Positions 25,280-34,791 of a stretch of DNA of 64,000 bases are shown here, piece after piece. A model generated the notes under the pieces. It was not told the origin of the DNA. It saw only the letters and a program-made list of their open reading frames with translations, and ran no database searches. The translations under genes were made by a program, and so were the position numbers. This DNA comes from Vibrio rumoiensis 1S-45 (GTDB taxonomy: Bacteria; Pseudomonadota; Gammaproteobacteria; Enterobacterales; Vibrionaceae): positions 1 to 64,000 of the forward strand of contig NZ_AJYK02000086.1 in assembly GCF_000286955.2 (NCBI RefSeq), given 5' to 3'. The stretch's first letter is position 1. Every line of letters begins with the position of its first letter.

Positions 25280-26230
25280 CTAAATATAACGAAGCTTCAG
25301 TTCTTGCGGGTAAGGTGAAAGGTACACTTGAGCGGCAAGATATTGTTGAGGAAATTCTTTTAAGTAATGATTAATTAAAGTTAAAGGGACAACCAAAGGC
25401 ACTAATCCTTGACGGAAATCATCGATGTGTCCAGACAATTCTTGTTTTTGTTCTTTGGTTAATACCTTCTTAAAGTAACCTTGTAAGTGCTGTAATGTGT
25501 TAGTGTGGGTTTTGTGTGTTGCCACATGCTTTAACCCTGCCATCATTATGCTGATGTATTGTTGAGCCATGTCTTCAACGCTAAGATCGGCTCTTGCCAA
25601 TATTCTGCCCGTTTCTTTATAGCTGATTAAATGATGGCTCATGAGCAAATATTTTCTTGCGCTATGAAATTGAATTAATTTGTGTTTCGTTAATCCAGAA
25701 CTCAATAAGTCTTGCCAATGACGATAAGTAAAAACTCGGATCATAAAGTTTTCACGTAACGCAGGATCGCATAACCGACCATTTTCTTCACAAGGTAGGT
25801 TCGGATTCATTTCCATGATTTGTTTGGCAAAAAGCCCAGTACCAGAAGGCATGCTGCCTTTTCCATCCGCTTGATAAACCTTTACTCGCTCCATACCGCA
25901 ACTTGGGCTTTTTTGACAAAAGATAAAGCCGCTTAAGTGCTCAATGTTTTGCGCTGTTTTTTGACCATATTCGGTTAGCTTGTGTGTTACATCGCCATTA
26001 CCGTCTGGTCGACTAACATGAATGCCATCGTCTAATTGTACTTGGCGTATCGTTGGTCTAGGAATGGGCAGCCCAATGGCGACTTCAGGACAAAAAGGTT
26101 GATATTCAACAAACGGAGCTAGGTGAGTCATACAAAAATCAGACTTCTTATGTCCTTTATCAAATCGGACTTGTTGTCCTGCAACACAAGCGCTGATGCC
26201 AATAGATGGTTTGTGCTCTGGTAACTTCAT
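25280..26230 (-). CDS. DUF523 and DUF1722 protein, YbgA-like
   Basis: This 316-residue protein has an N-terminal DUF523 domain (about 9-150) with cysteines in GISACVAGQQVRFD (C14), PFCPEV and the CQKSPSCGMERV block, and a C-terminal DUF1722 (YbgA) domain (about 185-305). DUF523 enzymes include 2-thiouracil desulfurases with an iron-sulfur cluster; YbgA has been linked to photolyase by operon position. AAAGGGG sits 5 nt before the ATG. The gene leads into phr and is divergent from ccmA. A role in nucleic-acid repair or thiopyrimidine handling is inferred, not shown. Confidence 0.85.
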   Translation of the reverse strand: MKLPEHKPSIGISACVAGQQVRFDKGHKKSDFCMTHLAPFVEYQPFCPEVAIGLPIPRPTIRQVQLDDGIHVSRPDGNGDVTHKLTEYGQKTAQNIEHLSGFIFCQKSPSCGMERVKVYQADGKGSMPSGTGLFAKQIMEMNPNLPCEENGRLCDPALRENFMIRVFTYRHWQDLLSSGLTKHKLIQFHSARKYLLMSHHLISYKETGRILARADLSVEDMAQQYISIMMAGLKHVATHKTHTNTLQHLQGYFKKVLTKEQKQELSGHIDDFRQGLVPLVVPLTLINHYLKEFPQQYLAAQVYLSPYPQELKLRYI

Positions 26231-26587
26231 TTTATCCCCTTTCTATCGTGTATTACTTTTCGATATAACAAGCCGTTTGACTTAAATCATTAAAACATTG
26301 ATTAGAGTAAAGTATACCTCTTGTGGGTTATGGGTGCTTGATGTAGTTAGATTCTATGATTTGACCACTAGGATATGATGATTGGTTTGAACTTTTATAT
26401 TGTTCATTCATCTAAATGAGTGTTTGAATTGCTAGGTTGATGTTTTTTTATTCAAATGGTTAGGTAATTTTTCCTTTTTTTGTGATTATGCGTACATCTC
26501 GTAAACGGTTTGCATCCTTAGGCTTTCGAGTCTTGTCTGTTGTGATAACATAGACAGCATTTTCCCTTTAACTATAGTTGATAAGCA
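26231..26587. other. Divergent promoter region between the YbgA-like gene and ccmA
   Basis: These 357 bases hold no gene. TTGACTTAAATCAT at 26277-26290 resembles an FNR/CRP-class half-dyad (TTGAT-N4-ATCAA) and lies 47 bp before the YbgA-like start. No distinct promoter for ccmA stands out. In other vibrios, as I recall, ccmA follows chemotaxis genes, so this gap may be a rearrangement point. Confidence 0.35.
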
Positions 26588-27208
26588 ATGCTAGAAGTCC
26601 GTGATTTAACTGCGATTCGTGATGAGAAAGAATTGTTTCAATCGATAGCATTTTCAGTTAGTCCTGGCGATCTTATACAAGTGGAAGGTCGTAACGGTTC
26701 TGGTAAAACAACAATGTTGCGAATTATCACGGGGTTAGGGGATTGCGAGTCAGGCAAGATATTATGGAAAGGGGTTGATACCCATAAAGATCGTGATGCA
26801 TTCCATGAAGATTTACTCTTTATCGGCCATCAGACTGGGGTGAAAAAAGAACTGACAGCGTTTGAGAATTTATCGTTTTATCAAAAAATGAATGGTTCAA
26901 AGGGCGTTACTGAAGATGATATTTGGCTTGCGTTGGCAAAAGTGGGTTTAGCTGGCAAAGAAGATATCCCAGCAGGGAAGTTGTCGGCAGGCCAACAGCG
27001 TCGGGTTGCCTTAGCCCGTTTATGGCTAAGTAAGCACCCATTGTGGATTTTAGATGAACCTTTGACTGCAATAGATAAACAGGGAATTAAAGTGATCGAA
27101 GCATTGTTTATTGAACACACCAATCAAGGTGGCATGATTTTGTTTACTACTCACCAAGATATGTTTACCGATGTTGTCACGTTAAAAACCATTCGGTTAG
27201 GTGAGTAA
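26588..27208 (+). CDS. ccmA: Cytochrome c maturation ATPase CcmA
   Basis: This 206-residue ABC ATPase has Walker A GRNGSGKTT (34-42), signature LSAGQQRRVALARLW (about 131-145) and Walker B LWILDEPLTAID. With CcmB, CcmC and CcmD it releases heme-loaded CcmE in the periplasm for cytochrome c assembly. It is the first gene of a nine-gene operon, and its stop abuts the ccmB ATG with no gap. AGGTGAG at its 3' end serves as the ccmB ribosome binding site. Confidence 0.95.
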   Translation: MLEVRDLTAIRDEKELFQSIAFSVSPGDLIQVEGRNGSGKTTMLRIITGLGDCESGKILWKGVDTHKDRDAFHEDLLFIGHQTGVKKELTAFENLSFYQKMNGSKGVTEDDIWLALAKVGLAGKEDIPAGKLSAGQQRRVALARLWLSKHPLWILDEPLTAIDKQGIKVIEALFIEHTNQGGMILFTTHQDMFTDVVTLKTIRLGE

Positions 27209-27877
27209 ATGGTTGCTAATATGGTCGAGATTATTCGCCGAGAGCTTTTGATTGCTTACCGTCGCCAAGCGGATATTTTTAATCCGTTATGGTTTTTTAT
27301 CATCGTTATTACCTTGTTTCCTTTGAGTATTGGCCCTGAGCCTAATTTGTTAGCACGTATTGCAGCTGGCATTATTTGGGTAGCGGCATTGCTTTCGGCT
27401 CTGTTATCGTTAGAGCGTTTGTTCCGTGATGATTTTCATGACGGCGCGTTAGAGCAATTAATGTTATTACCGATCCCTTTACCTTTAGTGGTGATGTCAA
27501 AAGTAATCGCGCATTGGTTGTTAACAGGGTTGCCTTTGATTTTAATCAGCCCATTGCTTGCGGTATTGCTTTCATTAGATTTCAACACTTGGTTGGCGGT
27601 CGTGGTAACTTTGCTACTAGGGACGCCTACATTAAGTTTTATTGGCGCAATTGGGGTGGGGCTGACAGTCGGTTTGCAAAAAGGTGGAGTGTTGCTAAGC
27701 CTATTGGTTTTACCTTTATATATCCCAGTTTTGATTTTTGCGACGTCCGCTATCGAAGCGGCGACCAGTGGGTTTGCCTACAGTGGTCAATTAGCTATTT
27801 TAGGCGCAATGTTACTTGGCGCAGCAACTTTAACGCCTTTTGCTATCAGTGCTTCGTTGAGAATCAGTGTGAATTAA
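27209..27877 (+). CDS. ccmB: Heme exporter permease subunit CcmB
   Basis: This 222-residue integral membrane protein has six hydrophobic segments. EIIRRELLIAYRRQADIFNP at the N-terminus and the LERLFRDDFHDGALEQL loop (about 70-86) are characteristic of CcmB. It partners CcmA in the CcmABCD complex. It begins directly after the ccmA stop; an internal ATG four codons downstream is an alternative start. An 88-bp spacer separates it from ccmC. Confidence 0.94.
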   Translation: MVANMVEIIRRELLIAYRRQADIFNPLWFFIIVITLFPLSIGPEPNLLARIAAGIIWVAALLSALLSLERLFRDDFHDGALEQLMLLPIPLPLVVMSKVIAHWLLTGLPLILISPLLAVLLSLDFNTWLAVVVTLLLGTPTLSFIGAIGVGLTVGLQKGGVLLSLLVLPLYIPVLIFATSAIEAATSGFAYSGQLAILGAMLLGAATLTPFAISASLRISVN

Positions 27878-27965
27878 CGTTATCCGTTTAACAGTATCAA
27901 ATTATTAAAATAATAAAGTGAGCTCTGGATTGTCACTAGGGCCGCATAAAAAAGTGAGAAGCAAC

Positions 27966-28736
27966 ATGTGGAAATGGTTACACCCATACGCAAAAGCTGA
28001 AAGAACTTATCAGCTGTGCGGTTCATTATTACCTTGGTTTTCAGTTTTGGCTGTGGGCTTATTGATTGTTGGTACCATTTGGGGGTTGGCTTTTGCGCCT
28101 GCCGATTACCAACAAGGCGAAAGCTTTCGTATTATTTATATTCATGTTCCTGCTGCTATTTGGTCGATGGGTATTTACACCTCGATGGCGATTGCGGCAT
28201 TTATTGGATTAGTTTGGCAATTGAAATTATCCAATATGGCCGCTGCTGCGATGGCACCAATTGGTGCGATTTTTACTTTTATTGCGTTGATTACAGGCGC
28301 AGTGTGGGGTAAGCCTATGTGGGGGGCATGGTGGGTGTGGGATGCACGCTTAACCTCTGAGCTTATTCTTCTATTTTTATATTTAGGTGTGATTGCGCTT
28401 TATCATGCTTTTGATGATCAAAAAACTGCGGCGAAAGCAGCAGGAATTTTAGCCATTGTGGGTGTCGTAAATATCCCGATTATTCATTATTCGGTTGAAT
28501 GGTGGAACACGCTTCATCAAGGCGCAACGATTACTAAAATTGGTAAACCTTCTATCGCACCCGAGATGTTATGGCCTTTGCTCTGTAATATCTTTGGTTT
28601 TGCTTTTTTCTTTGCTGCCGTCACTATGATCCGTTTGCGTACGGAGATTTTAAGTCGTGAAAGTCATCGGCCTTGGGTGCTGGATCTTGTCAAAAATAAT
28701 GCTGCAGATGCAAGCCACAGACATGGAGTGAAATAA
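27966..28736 (+). CDS. ccmC: Heme ABC transporter / heme handling protein CcmC
   Basis: This 256-residue membrane protein has six segments and the tryptophan-rich WWD motif (MWGAWWVWDARLTSELIL, near 118-135), flanked by conserved histidines (YIHVPAAIW and HYSVEWW). It binds heme and loads it covalently onto CcmE. The ATG at 27966 is chosen because MWKWLHPYA matches the family start and GAGAAGC precedes it; a frame open to 27918 adds 16 unconserved residues. The stop overlaps the ccmD start by one base (TAATG). Confidence 0.95.
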   Translation: MWKWLHPYAKAERTYQLCGSLLPWFSVLAVGLLIVGTIWGLAFAPADYQQGESFRIIYIHVPAAIWSMGIYTSMAIAAFIGLVWQLKLSNMAAAAMAPIGAIFTFIALITGAVWGKPMWGAWWVWDARLTSELILLFLYLGVIALYHAFDDQKTAAKAAGILAIVGVVNIPIIHYSVEWWNTLHQGATITKIGKPSIAPEMLWPLLCNIFGFAFFFAAVTMIRLRTEILSRESHRPWVLDLVKNNAADASHRHGVK

Positions 28737-28942
28737 TGTATTTTGATTCTTTCAGTGACTTTATTGCAATGGGTGGTTATGCCGCTTATGTATGGAGTGC
28801 ATTTGGTATTACTTTCTTCTGTATGTTCGCTCTGTTTTGGAAGAGTGTTTCACAAGGTAAAGCGCTCTTAAAAGATATCCAACAAAAAATTGACCGTGAA
28901 GCTCGTCGTCAAGCGGCGAAAAAAATGGAAAACACACTATGA
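28736..28942 (+). CDS. ccmD: Heme exporter small subunit CcmD
   Basis: This 68-residue protein has one membrane helix (about 17-36) preceded by the typical [15 protein letters not shown] stretch, with a basic, lysine/arginine-rich cytoplasmic tail. It stabilises CcmE in the CcmABCD complex and aids its release. It overlaps ccmC by one base and ccmE by four bases (ATGA), which shows translational coupling. Confidence 0.92.
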   Translation: MYFDSFSDFIAMGGYAAYVWSAFGITFFCMFALFWKSVSQGKALLKDIQQKIDREARRQAAKKMENTL

Positions 28943-29442
28943 CTCCTAGACGTAAAAAGCGACTTGCAATTATTTTAGCCATTCTGATTGGTGTTGCTGG
29001 GACAGTTGGCTTAACCATGTATGCATTAAGCCAAAATATGAATTTATTTTATACGCCAACTGAATTGGTTAACGGTAAACCAGACGGAACGAAACCTCAT
29101 GTGGGTGAGCGCTTGCGTATTGGTGGAATGGTAGTTGAAGGGTCTGTGAAGCGTGATCCTAATTCACTTGAAGTGAGCTTTGATCTAAAAGATGTGGGTC
29201 CAACCGTTACGGTTACTTATAACGGTATCTTGCCGGATCTGTTCCGTGAAGGGCAGGGCATTGTGGCGCAAGGTACTTTAGTGAATGCTACCACGGTTGA
29301 AGCTTTTGAAGTACTTGCTAAGCATGATGAAAAATACATGCCACCAGAAATTGCTGAGGCAATGAAAAAGAACCATAACCCGGATTCTAACTTAGAGTCT
29401 GATTCAAAAATGAACGCTGAGACTAAGCAAGGATACGAGTAA
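28939..29442 (+). CDS. ccmE: Heme chaperone CcmE
   Basis: This 167-residue protein is a membrane-anchored periplasmic OB-fold heme chaperone. It has a basic start and a single helix (about 9-29), then the beta domain. The heme-attaching histidine H129 and Y133 lie in [12 protein letters not shown]. It accepts heme from CcmC and hands it to CcmF. It overlaps ccmD (ATGA) and touches ccmF (TAATG). Confidence 0.95.
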   Translation: MTPRRKKRLAIILAILIGVAGTVGLTMYALSQNMNLFYTPTELVNGKPDGTKPHVGERLRIGGMVVEGSVKRDPNSLEVSFDLKDVGPTVTVTYNGILPDLFREGQGIVAQGTLVNATTVEAFEVLAKHDEKYMPPEIAEAMKKNHNPDSNLESDSKMNAETKQGYE

Positions 29443-31427
29443 TGAGTGCTGAACTTGGACATTTTGCCTTAATTCTAGCATTAGGGTTTTCGGTTCTATT
29501 AAGTGTGTTACCTATGTATGGGGCTAGCACCAATAATCGCACCCTGATGGGTATGGCGAGGCCGCTTTCTTGGGGAATGTTCCTCATGTTAGCTTTTTCG
29601 TTTATCACGCTATTGTGGGCTTTTTATACCAACGATTTTACATTGCAATATGTCGCGAGTAACTCCAATAGCCAGCTTCCTTGGTATTACCGTCTAACGG
29701 CTGTTTGGGGTGCACACGAAGGTTCATTATTACTTTGGGTGCTTATCCAAGCAATCTGGACGATTGCAGTGGCAACCTTTAGCCGTGGAATGCCTCAAGA
29801 GTCAGTCTCTCGAGTGCTTGCCGTAATGGGCATGATTTCAGTTGGATTCTTACTCTTTATTATCCTAACGTCGAATCCATTTTTGCGAACACTGCCTTAT
29901 TTCCCCATTGATGGCCGAGATTTAAACCCATTGCTTCAAGATCCGGGTTTGATTATTCACCCACCAATGTTGTACATGGGTTATGTTGGCTTCTCGGTTG
30001 CGTTCTCTTTTGCCATTGCCTCTCTTATGACAGGCCGTTTAGATACGGCATGGGCTCGTTGGTCTCGTCCTTGGACAACCGCAGCTTGGGTATTCTTAAC
30101 CGTAGGTATCGCACTAGGCTCTTGGTGGGCATATTATGAACTTGGCTGGGGCGGTTGGTGGTTCTGGGATCCAGTAGAAAACGCTTCTTTCATGCCATGG
30201 CTTGCGGGTACGGCATTAATGCACTCCCTTACGGTAACAGAAAAACGCGGTACGTTTAAAGCGTGGACGGTATTATTAGCGATCAGCGCCTTCTCATTGA
30301 GCTTACTTGGTACATTCTTAGTTCGCTCGGGTATTTTGGTGTCGGTTCACTCATTCGCTTCCGATCCTGCTCGTGGCATGTTCATTTTGGTGTTCTTAGC
30401 GATAGTTATCGGTGGTTCATTATTGCTGTTTGCTCTGAAAGGTTCGAAGGTGCGTGTACGCGGTAACTACGCATTGTTCTCTCGTGAGAACGCTTTATTG
30501 TCGAATAATATACTATTGGTGGCCGCATTAGTTGTGGTGCTGATTGGTACACTTTTACCTCTTGTTCATAAACAAATAGGAATGGGCTCGGTATCTATTG
30601 GTGCACCATTCTTTAATACCTTGTTTACTTGGTTAATCGTCCCATTCACCTTAATTTTAGGTGTGGGCCCAATGATTCGTTGGAAGCGCGATAACTTAGC
30701 GGAAGTGAAAATTCCGATGATCGTCTCGCTACTGATTTCTGTTATTGGCTCTTTGATTATTACCTTGATGTCATCAAAAGGGTTTATGCCACTTGCCACC
30801 TTAGGTTGGTTTATGGCGATTTGGATCTTTGCGATGCATGGTTTTGAATTGCATCAACGTGCTACTCACCGTCATACCTTCTTTAAAGGTTTAACTAAAT
30901 TGCAACGCAGTCATTGGGCGATGATGTTAGGTCATCTTGGTTTGGCTGTTACCATTATCGGTATTGCGATGGTGCAAAATTACAGCATTGAGCGAGATGT
31001 GCGCTTAGAACCTGGGCAAACGTTTGAAATTGAAGGTTATCAATTTGATTTTGTTGGTGTTCGTGATCATGATGGCCCGAACTATGATGGTTTTATTGCT
31101 GATTTTAACATTACAGAAGATGGCAAGTTTATTAATGAACTGCATGCTGAAAAACGTTTCTACCATACGGCTCGCTCGATGATGACCGAAGCGGCGATTG
31201 ATCGTGGTTTCACTCGCGATTTGTACGTTGCGATGGGTGAGCAGTTGGAAGGGACAAACGCTTGGGCAGTACGTATTTATTATAAACCATTCATTCGATG
31301 GATTTGGTTTGGCGCAATTTTGATGGCGATTGGCGGTATTTTGGCTATCAGTGATAAACGTTATCGCTTCCGTAAAAAGTCAGATGGCGATTCTAAGAAC
31401 TCAACGCTGAATGAGCAGGAGGCGTAA
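29442..31427 (+). CDS. ccmF: Cytochrome c heme lyase subunit CcmF
   Basis: This 661-residue polytopic protein has about 14-15 membrane segments and the WWD heme-handling motif GWGGWWFWDPVENASF (about 234-249). Conserved histidines are visible in VWGAHEGSLLLW, LIIHPPMLYMGY, ALMHSL and VSVHSFASDPARG. It takes heme from holo-CcmE and ligates it to apocytochrome c with CcmH and CcmI. A periplasmic domain lies at about 515-610 and a last helix near 620-640. It sits between ccmE and ccmG with a 3-bp gap downstream. Confidence 0.95.
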   Translation: MSAELGHFALILALGFSVLLSVLPMYGASTNNRTLMGMARPLSWGMFLMLAFSFITLLWAFYTNDFTLQYVASNSNSQLPWYYRLTAVWGAHEGSLLLWVLIQAIWTIAVATFSRGMPQESVSRVLAVMGMISVGFLLFIILTSNPFLRTLPYFPIDGRDLNPLLQDPGLIIHPPMLYMGYVGFSVAFSFAIASLMTGRLDTAWARWSRPWTTAAWVFLTVGIALGSWWAYYELGWGGWWFWDPVENASFMPWLAGTALMHSLTVTEKRGTFKAWTVLLAISAFSLSLLGTFLVRSGILVSVHSFASDPARGMFILVFLAIVIGGSLLLFALKGSKVRVRGNYALFSRENALLSNNILLVAALVVVLIGTLLPLVHKQIGMGSVSIGAPFFNTLFTWLIVPFTLILGVGPMIRWKRDNLAEVKIPMIVSLLISVIGSLIITLMSSKGFMPLATLGWFMAIWIFAMHGFELHQRATHRHTFFKGLTKLQRSHWAMMLGHLGLAVTIIGIAMVQNYSIERDVRLEPGQTFEIEGYQFDFVGVRDHDGPNYDGFIADFNITEDGKFINELHAEKRFYHTARSMMTEAAIDRGFTRDLYVAMGEQLEGTNAWAVRIYYKPFIRWIWFGAILMAIGGILAISDKRYRFRKKSDGDSKNSTLNEQEA

Positions 31428-31430
31428 TCA

Positions 31431-32015
31431 ATGAACCGTAATATTTTATTTGCGCCTTTAGCTTTATTTGCTGTTTTAGTCGCGGTATTTGCAACTCAAT
31501 TAACGAGAAATGCAGACGGTGATGATCCTACGAAATTGGAGTCGGTATTGGTGGGCAAGCCGGTGCCTGATTTCCAACTGCAAGATCTATTTGAAGAAAA
31601 TAAAACTTATGATCAAAGCTTATTTAAAGGTAAGCCTTTGCTATTGAATGTATGGGCGACGTGGTGTCCAACCTGTTACGCTGAGCATCAATTTTTGAAT
31701 AAGTTATCAAGCCAAGGGGTTAACATTATTGGCTTGAACTACAAAGATGATCGTGAGAAGGCTAAAAAGTGGCTACGTGAATTAGGAGACCCATACCAAA
31801 TTGTGCTCTTTGATGGCAGTGGTATGTTCGGTTTGGATTTAGGCGTGTATGGCGCACCTGAAACTTTCTTGATTGATGCAGAAGGGAAGATTCAATATCG
31901 TCATGTTGGTGATGTGAATGTCGATAATTGGAATGAAACATTATTGCCTTTGTACAATAAGCTTGCCGGACAGAAAGCGCCATTGAACCCTGTTCCAATG
32001 GAGCGTGTTCAATGA
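31431..32015 (+). CDS. ccmG: Thiol:disulfide oxidoreductase CcmG/DsbE
   Basis: This 194-residue, membrane-tethered periplasmic thioredoxin-fold protein has its anchor helix at about 5-22 and the active site WATWCPTCYAEH with C79 and C82. The acidic, conserved GVYGAPETFLID block has the cis-proline. It keeps apocytochrome cysteines reduced for heme ligation. It overlaps ccmH by four bases (ATGA). Confidence 0.94.
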   Translation: MNRNILFAPLALFAVLVAVFATQLTRNADGDDPTKLESVLVGKPVPDFQLQDLFEENKTYDQSLFKGKPLLLNVWATWCPTCYAEHQFLNKLSSQGVNIIGLNYKDDREKAKKWLRELGDPYQIVLFDGSGMFGLDLGVYGAPETFLIDAEGKIQYRHVGDVNVDNWNETLLPLYNKLAGQKAPLNPVPMERVQ

Positions 32016-32515
32016 TTAAGCCTTCTTCAATTCTGTTAACTTTTTTAATGGTAATGGCTTTTCCTGTGATGGCGGCTATCGAAGTGTTTGACTTTGATTC
32101 GCCACAGCAAGAGGCTCAATTTCAAGAATTAAGTCATACATTGCGTTGCCCAAAGTGTCAGAATAACTCTATTTCAGACTCTAATGCAGAGCTTGCTAAA
32201 GACTTACGTTTGAAAGTCTACCAAATGACAAAAGCCGGAAAATCAAAGCAAGAGATTGTAGATTATATGGTTGCTCGTTACGGAAACTTCGTAACTTATA
32301 ACCCACCAATGACACCGTCTACGGCAGTGTTGTGGGTTGCACCTATTTCTATCGTGTTGTTTGGTTTTGGGTTCATCGTAATACGCAGCCGTCGCAGAGC
32401 CTCAAGCAAAACTGCTCATAGCGAAGCATTGGATGAAACTCAAGAACAGCGTCTCAAGCAACTATTGGAAGAAACTTCTTCAGATTCTAATGAAAAAAAG
32501 GGTACTGACTCATGA
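32012..32515 (+). CDS. ccmH: Cytochrome c maturation protein CcmH (short form)
   Basis: This 167-residue protein has a signal peptide, the redox motif LRCPKCQNNSISDSNAELAK with C46 and C49, and a C-terminal membrane helix at about 108-126 followed by a charged tail. It works with CcmG on apocytochrome thiols. It is the N-terminal half of the fused E. coli CcmH; the TPR half is encoded separately by the next gene, overlapping by four bases. Confidence 0.94.
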   Translation: MIKPSSILLTFLMVMAFPVMAAIEVFDFDSPQQEAQFQELSHTLRCPKCQNNSISDSNAELAKDLRLKVYQMTKAGKSKQEIVDYMVARYGNFVTYNPPMTPSTAVLWVAPISIVLFGFGFIVIRSRRRASSKTAHSEALDETQEQRLKQLLEETSSDSNEKKGTDS

Positions 32516-33747
32516 TGGCATTTTGGATTGGCACGGTACTACTGCTGGCAGTGTCTTGCATATTGATTATTTATCCTTTGTTTAATCCGAAAGAGATTGA
32601 TGAAGCGACACAGCGTGATGATTTAAATAAAGCATTTTTTAAAGACCGCCTTGAAGAACTCGATTCTGAAGATCAAGCGGGTATCGTGAATAACAAAGAA
32701 GATTTGGTGACGGATCTTAAACAGTTATTGTTAGATGATATTCCAACGTCGAAAACTCAGGTTAAGGCTGGCGCTGAAAAAGTAAAGTGGATGGCGATTC
32801 CCATTGTTATTTTCATGGCAGCGATGTCTTATGGAATGTATGCCATGTATGGGGCGCAGACAAAAGTTGCTGATTGGGCAAAAGTAGAAAGTAACTTACC
32901 TGAACTGTCAAAAAAATTGATGAACCCTGAAGGCGTTCAATTAACCGATCAAGAAATGAACGACTTAACTTTGGGCTTGCGTACGCGCTTACAGTTAACG
33001 CCTGATGATGCTACGGGTTGGGTTTTACTTGGCCGTATCGGATTAGCTAATCGTGATGTGGAAACGGCAATCGGAGCATTAACAAAAGCCGATAACTTAA
33101 CGCCGAATAATCCAGATATTATGCTGAGCTTATCACAAGCGTTACTTTTTTCAGGTGACCAAGCCGATTTGGATAAAGCAAAAAATATGCTTGATTACTT
33201 GATGCAACAGCCACAAGTTGATTTACGTGTTTACTCTTTATTGGCGTTTAAAGCTTACAACGATGGTAACTATGTTGAAGCGATTAAATACTGGAAAGGG
33301 TTACAAGCGCAAATTGGTGAAGATGACTCGCGTTATGCAATGTTAGAACGCAGTATTAACACGGCACAACGTGAACTAGATCTACAAGCTAATCCGCAAT
33401 CACAGCAGCATCAAGGCACACCTGTTAAAGTGACAATTTCACTCTCTCCAGAGGTAGAAGTACCAAAATCGGGCGTGTTAATTGTTTCAATTCACAGTGC
33501 AGATGGATCACCAATGCCTGTTGCCGCAGCACGTTATCCATTAACTAAATTCCCGGTAACCGTAGTACTGGATGATAGTAATAGCATGATTGAAAGCCGT
33601 AAGCTGTCTAGCTTATCCGATATCATGGTCCGTGCTCGTATTGATACTGATGGTAATGTTTCGACTCGTGATAATGACTGGCATGGTGAAAGCTTACCAA
33701 TACATCTGGGTGATGATGCAGTTGTATCTATCGATAAGAAATATTGA
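32512..33747 (+). CDS. ccmI: Cytochrome c maturation protein CcmI (TPR)
   Basis: This 411-residue protein has two membrane helices (about 3-22 and 94-114), an intervening cytoplasmic segment, and a periplasmic region with TPR-like repeats (about 165-285; WVLLGRIGLANRDVETAIGA, NPDIMLSLSQALLFSG). A C-terminal beta domain follows. It chaperones apocytochrome c to the CcmF/CcmH lyase. It is the last gene of the operon and is followed by a strong terminator. Confidence 0.92.
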   Translation: MMAFWIGTVLLLAVSCILIIYPLFNPKEIDEATQRDDLNKAFFKDRLEELDSEDQAGIVNNKEDLVTDLKQLLLDDIPTSKTQVKAGAEKVKWMAIPIVIFMAAMSYGMYAMYGAQTKVADWAKVESNLPELSKKLMNPEGVQLTDQEMNDLTLGLRTRLQLTPDDATGWVLLGRIGLANRDVETAIGALTKADNLTPNNPDIMLSLSQALLFSGDQADLDKAKNMLDYLMQQPQVDLRVYSLLAFKAYNDGNYVEAIKYWKGLQAQIGEDDSRYAMLERSINTAQRELDLQANPQSQQHQGTPVKVTISLSPEVEVPKSGVLIVSIHSADGSPMPVAAARYPLTKFPVTVVLDDSNSMIESRKLSSLSDIMVRARIDTDGNVSTRDNDWHGESLPIHLGDDAVVSIDKKY

Positions 33748-33803
33748 TATTTAGGTTGAATATGCCATACACTTAATATCTGTATGTATATTTACTCATG
33801 AAG

Positions 33804-33838
33804 AGAAAGGGCAATGATTAAAATTGCCTTTTCTTTTT
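33804..33838 (+). terminator. Intrinsic terminator of the ccm operon
   Basis: AGAGAAAGGGCAAT pairs with ATTGCCTTTTCTTTT around a 6-nt loop and ends in a T-rich run, 57 bp after the ccmI stop. Confidence 0.85.
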
Positions 33839-33904
33839 ATGTGACTAGGAACGCAGAGCTAATTATTAGTTAGCCATTATACAGGATGTTGTCATTTGAG
33901 TGAC

Positions 33905-34705
33905 ATGAACTCTACCAGCCTTTCTCCGCTATTACTTCTGACGTCACTGTTATTGTCGGGCTGCAGCTCTGTACCTGAAGAAAAGACATCCGAAGTCGAA
34001 CAAACGAACGTTACAAACCCCCATCCATCAACGTTTGAACCTAAAGATGAGTCTGGCGATCCACTTGAAGGTTTTAACCGTGTGATGTGGAGTGTCAATT
34101 ATGATTATCTTGATCCTTATTTTGTTCGTCCTATGTCTATCGTTTATATGGAGTGGACTCCTTCACCTATCCGAGCCGGTTTCAATAATTTCTTAGATAA
34201 CTTAGATGAACCTGCGAGTGCGATAAATAATCTATTGATGGGAAATGGAAAGTTAGCAATGAATAACTTTAACCGTTTTTGGATTAATACCACTATTGGT
34301 TTATTAGGGCTTATCGATGTTGCTTCCATGGTGGATATCCCTCGAACGACTCGTGAGTTTGGGGACGTGTTAGGTCATTATGGGGTAGGAAATGGCATGT
34401 ATATGATGCTACCAGGGTACGGTCCTTTAACACCAAGAGATGTTACTGATACGGTCGATTCTCTTTATATTCCGTTAAATTGGCTCACCTTTTGGCAAAA
34501 AGCTACCAAGTGGACATTCCAAGGGCTTGAATCTCGCTATGAGTTGATTGGACAGGAAGGATTGCTTAAAGATTCGCCGGATTCTTATCAGTTGAGTAAA
34601 AGTATTTATTTACAGCATCAGGACTTCAAAGCTGAGATAAAAGAAGAGCCAAAAGAGGCGCTCGATGAACAGTTGTTAGAAGAGTACTTAGGTCACGATT
34701 ACTAA
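33905..34705 (+). CDS. mlaA: Outer-membrane lipid asymmetry lipoprotein MlaA (VacJ)
   Basis: This 266-residue lipoprotein has a lipobox LLSGC near residue 20. The MlaA core starts at DPLEGFNRVMWSVNYDYLD and includes FLDNLDEPASAINNLL and FGDVLGHYGVGNG. It removes phospholipids from the outer leaflet of the outer membrane and passes them to MlaC. The signal peptide is odd: no lysine or arginine lies between the start and the hydrophobic core. A TTG at 33896 (AGGA upstream) would add Ser-Asp after the Met and still give no positive charge. It is monocistronic, between the ccm terminator and a shared terminator. Confidence 0.9.
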   Translation: MNSTSLSPLLLLTSLLLSGCSSVPEEKTSEVEQTNVTNPHPSTFEPKDESGDPLEGFNRVMWSVNYDYLDPYFVRPMSIVYMEWTPSPIRAGFNNFLDNLDEPASAINNLLMGNGKLAMNNFNRFWINTTIGLLGLIDVASMVDIPRTTREFGDVLGHYGVGNGMYMMLPGYGPLTPRDVTDTVDSLYIPLNWLTFWQKATKWTFQGLESRYELIGQEGLLKDSPDSYQLSKSIYLQHQDFKAEIKEEPKEALDEQLLEEYLGHDY

Positions 34706-34736
34706 GTTACTCGAATGTAAGTTCTGTCGATAACAA

Positions 34737-34775
34737 AAAAGCCTTGGTTCATTTAATGAACCAAGGCTTAATTTT
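34737..34775. terminator. Bidirectional intrinsic terminator between mlaA and fadL
   Basis: A perfect 14-bp stem (AAGCCTTGGTTCAT with ATGAACCAAGGCTT) has a 3-nt loop, with an A-run on the left and a T-run on the right. It serves the convergent mlaA and fadL genes. Confidence 0.9.
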
Positions 34776-34791
34776 TGAGTATAGAATATAC

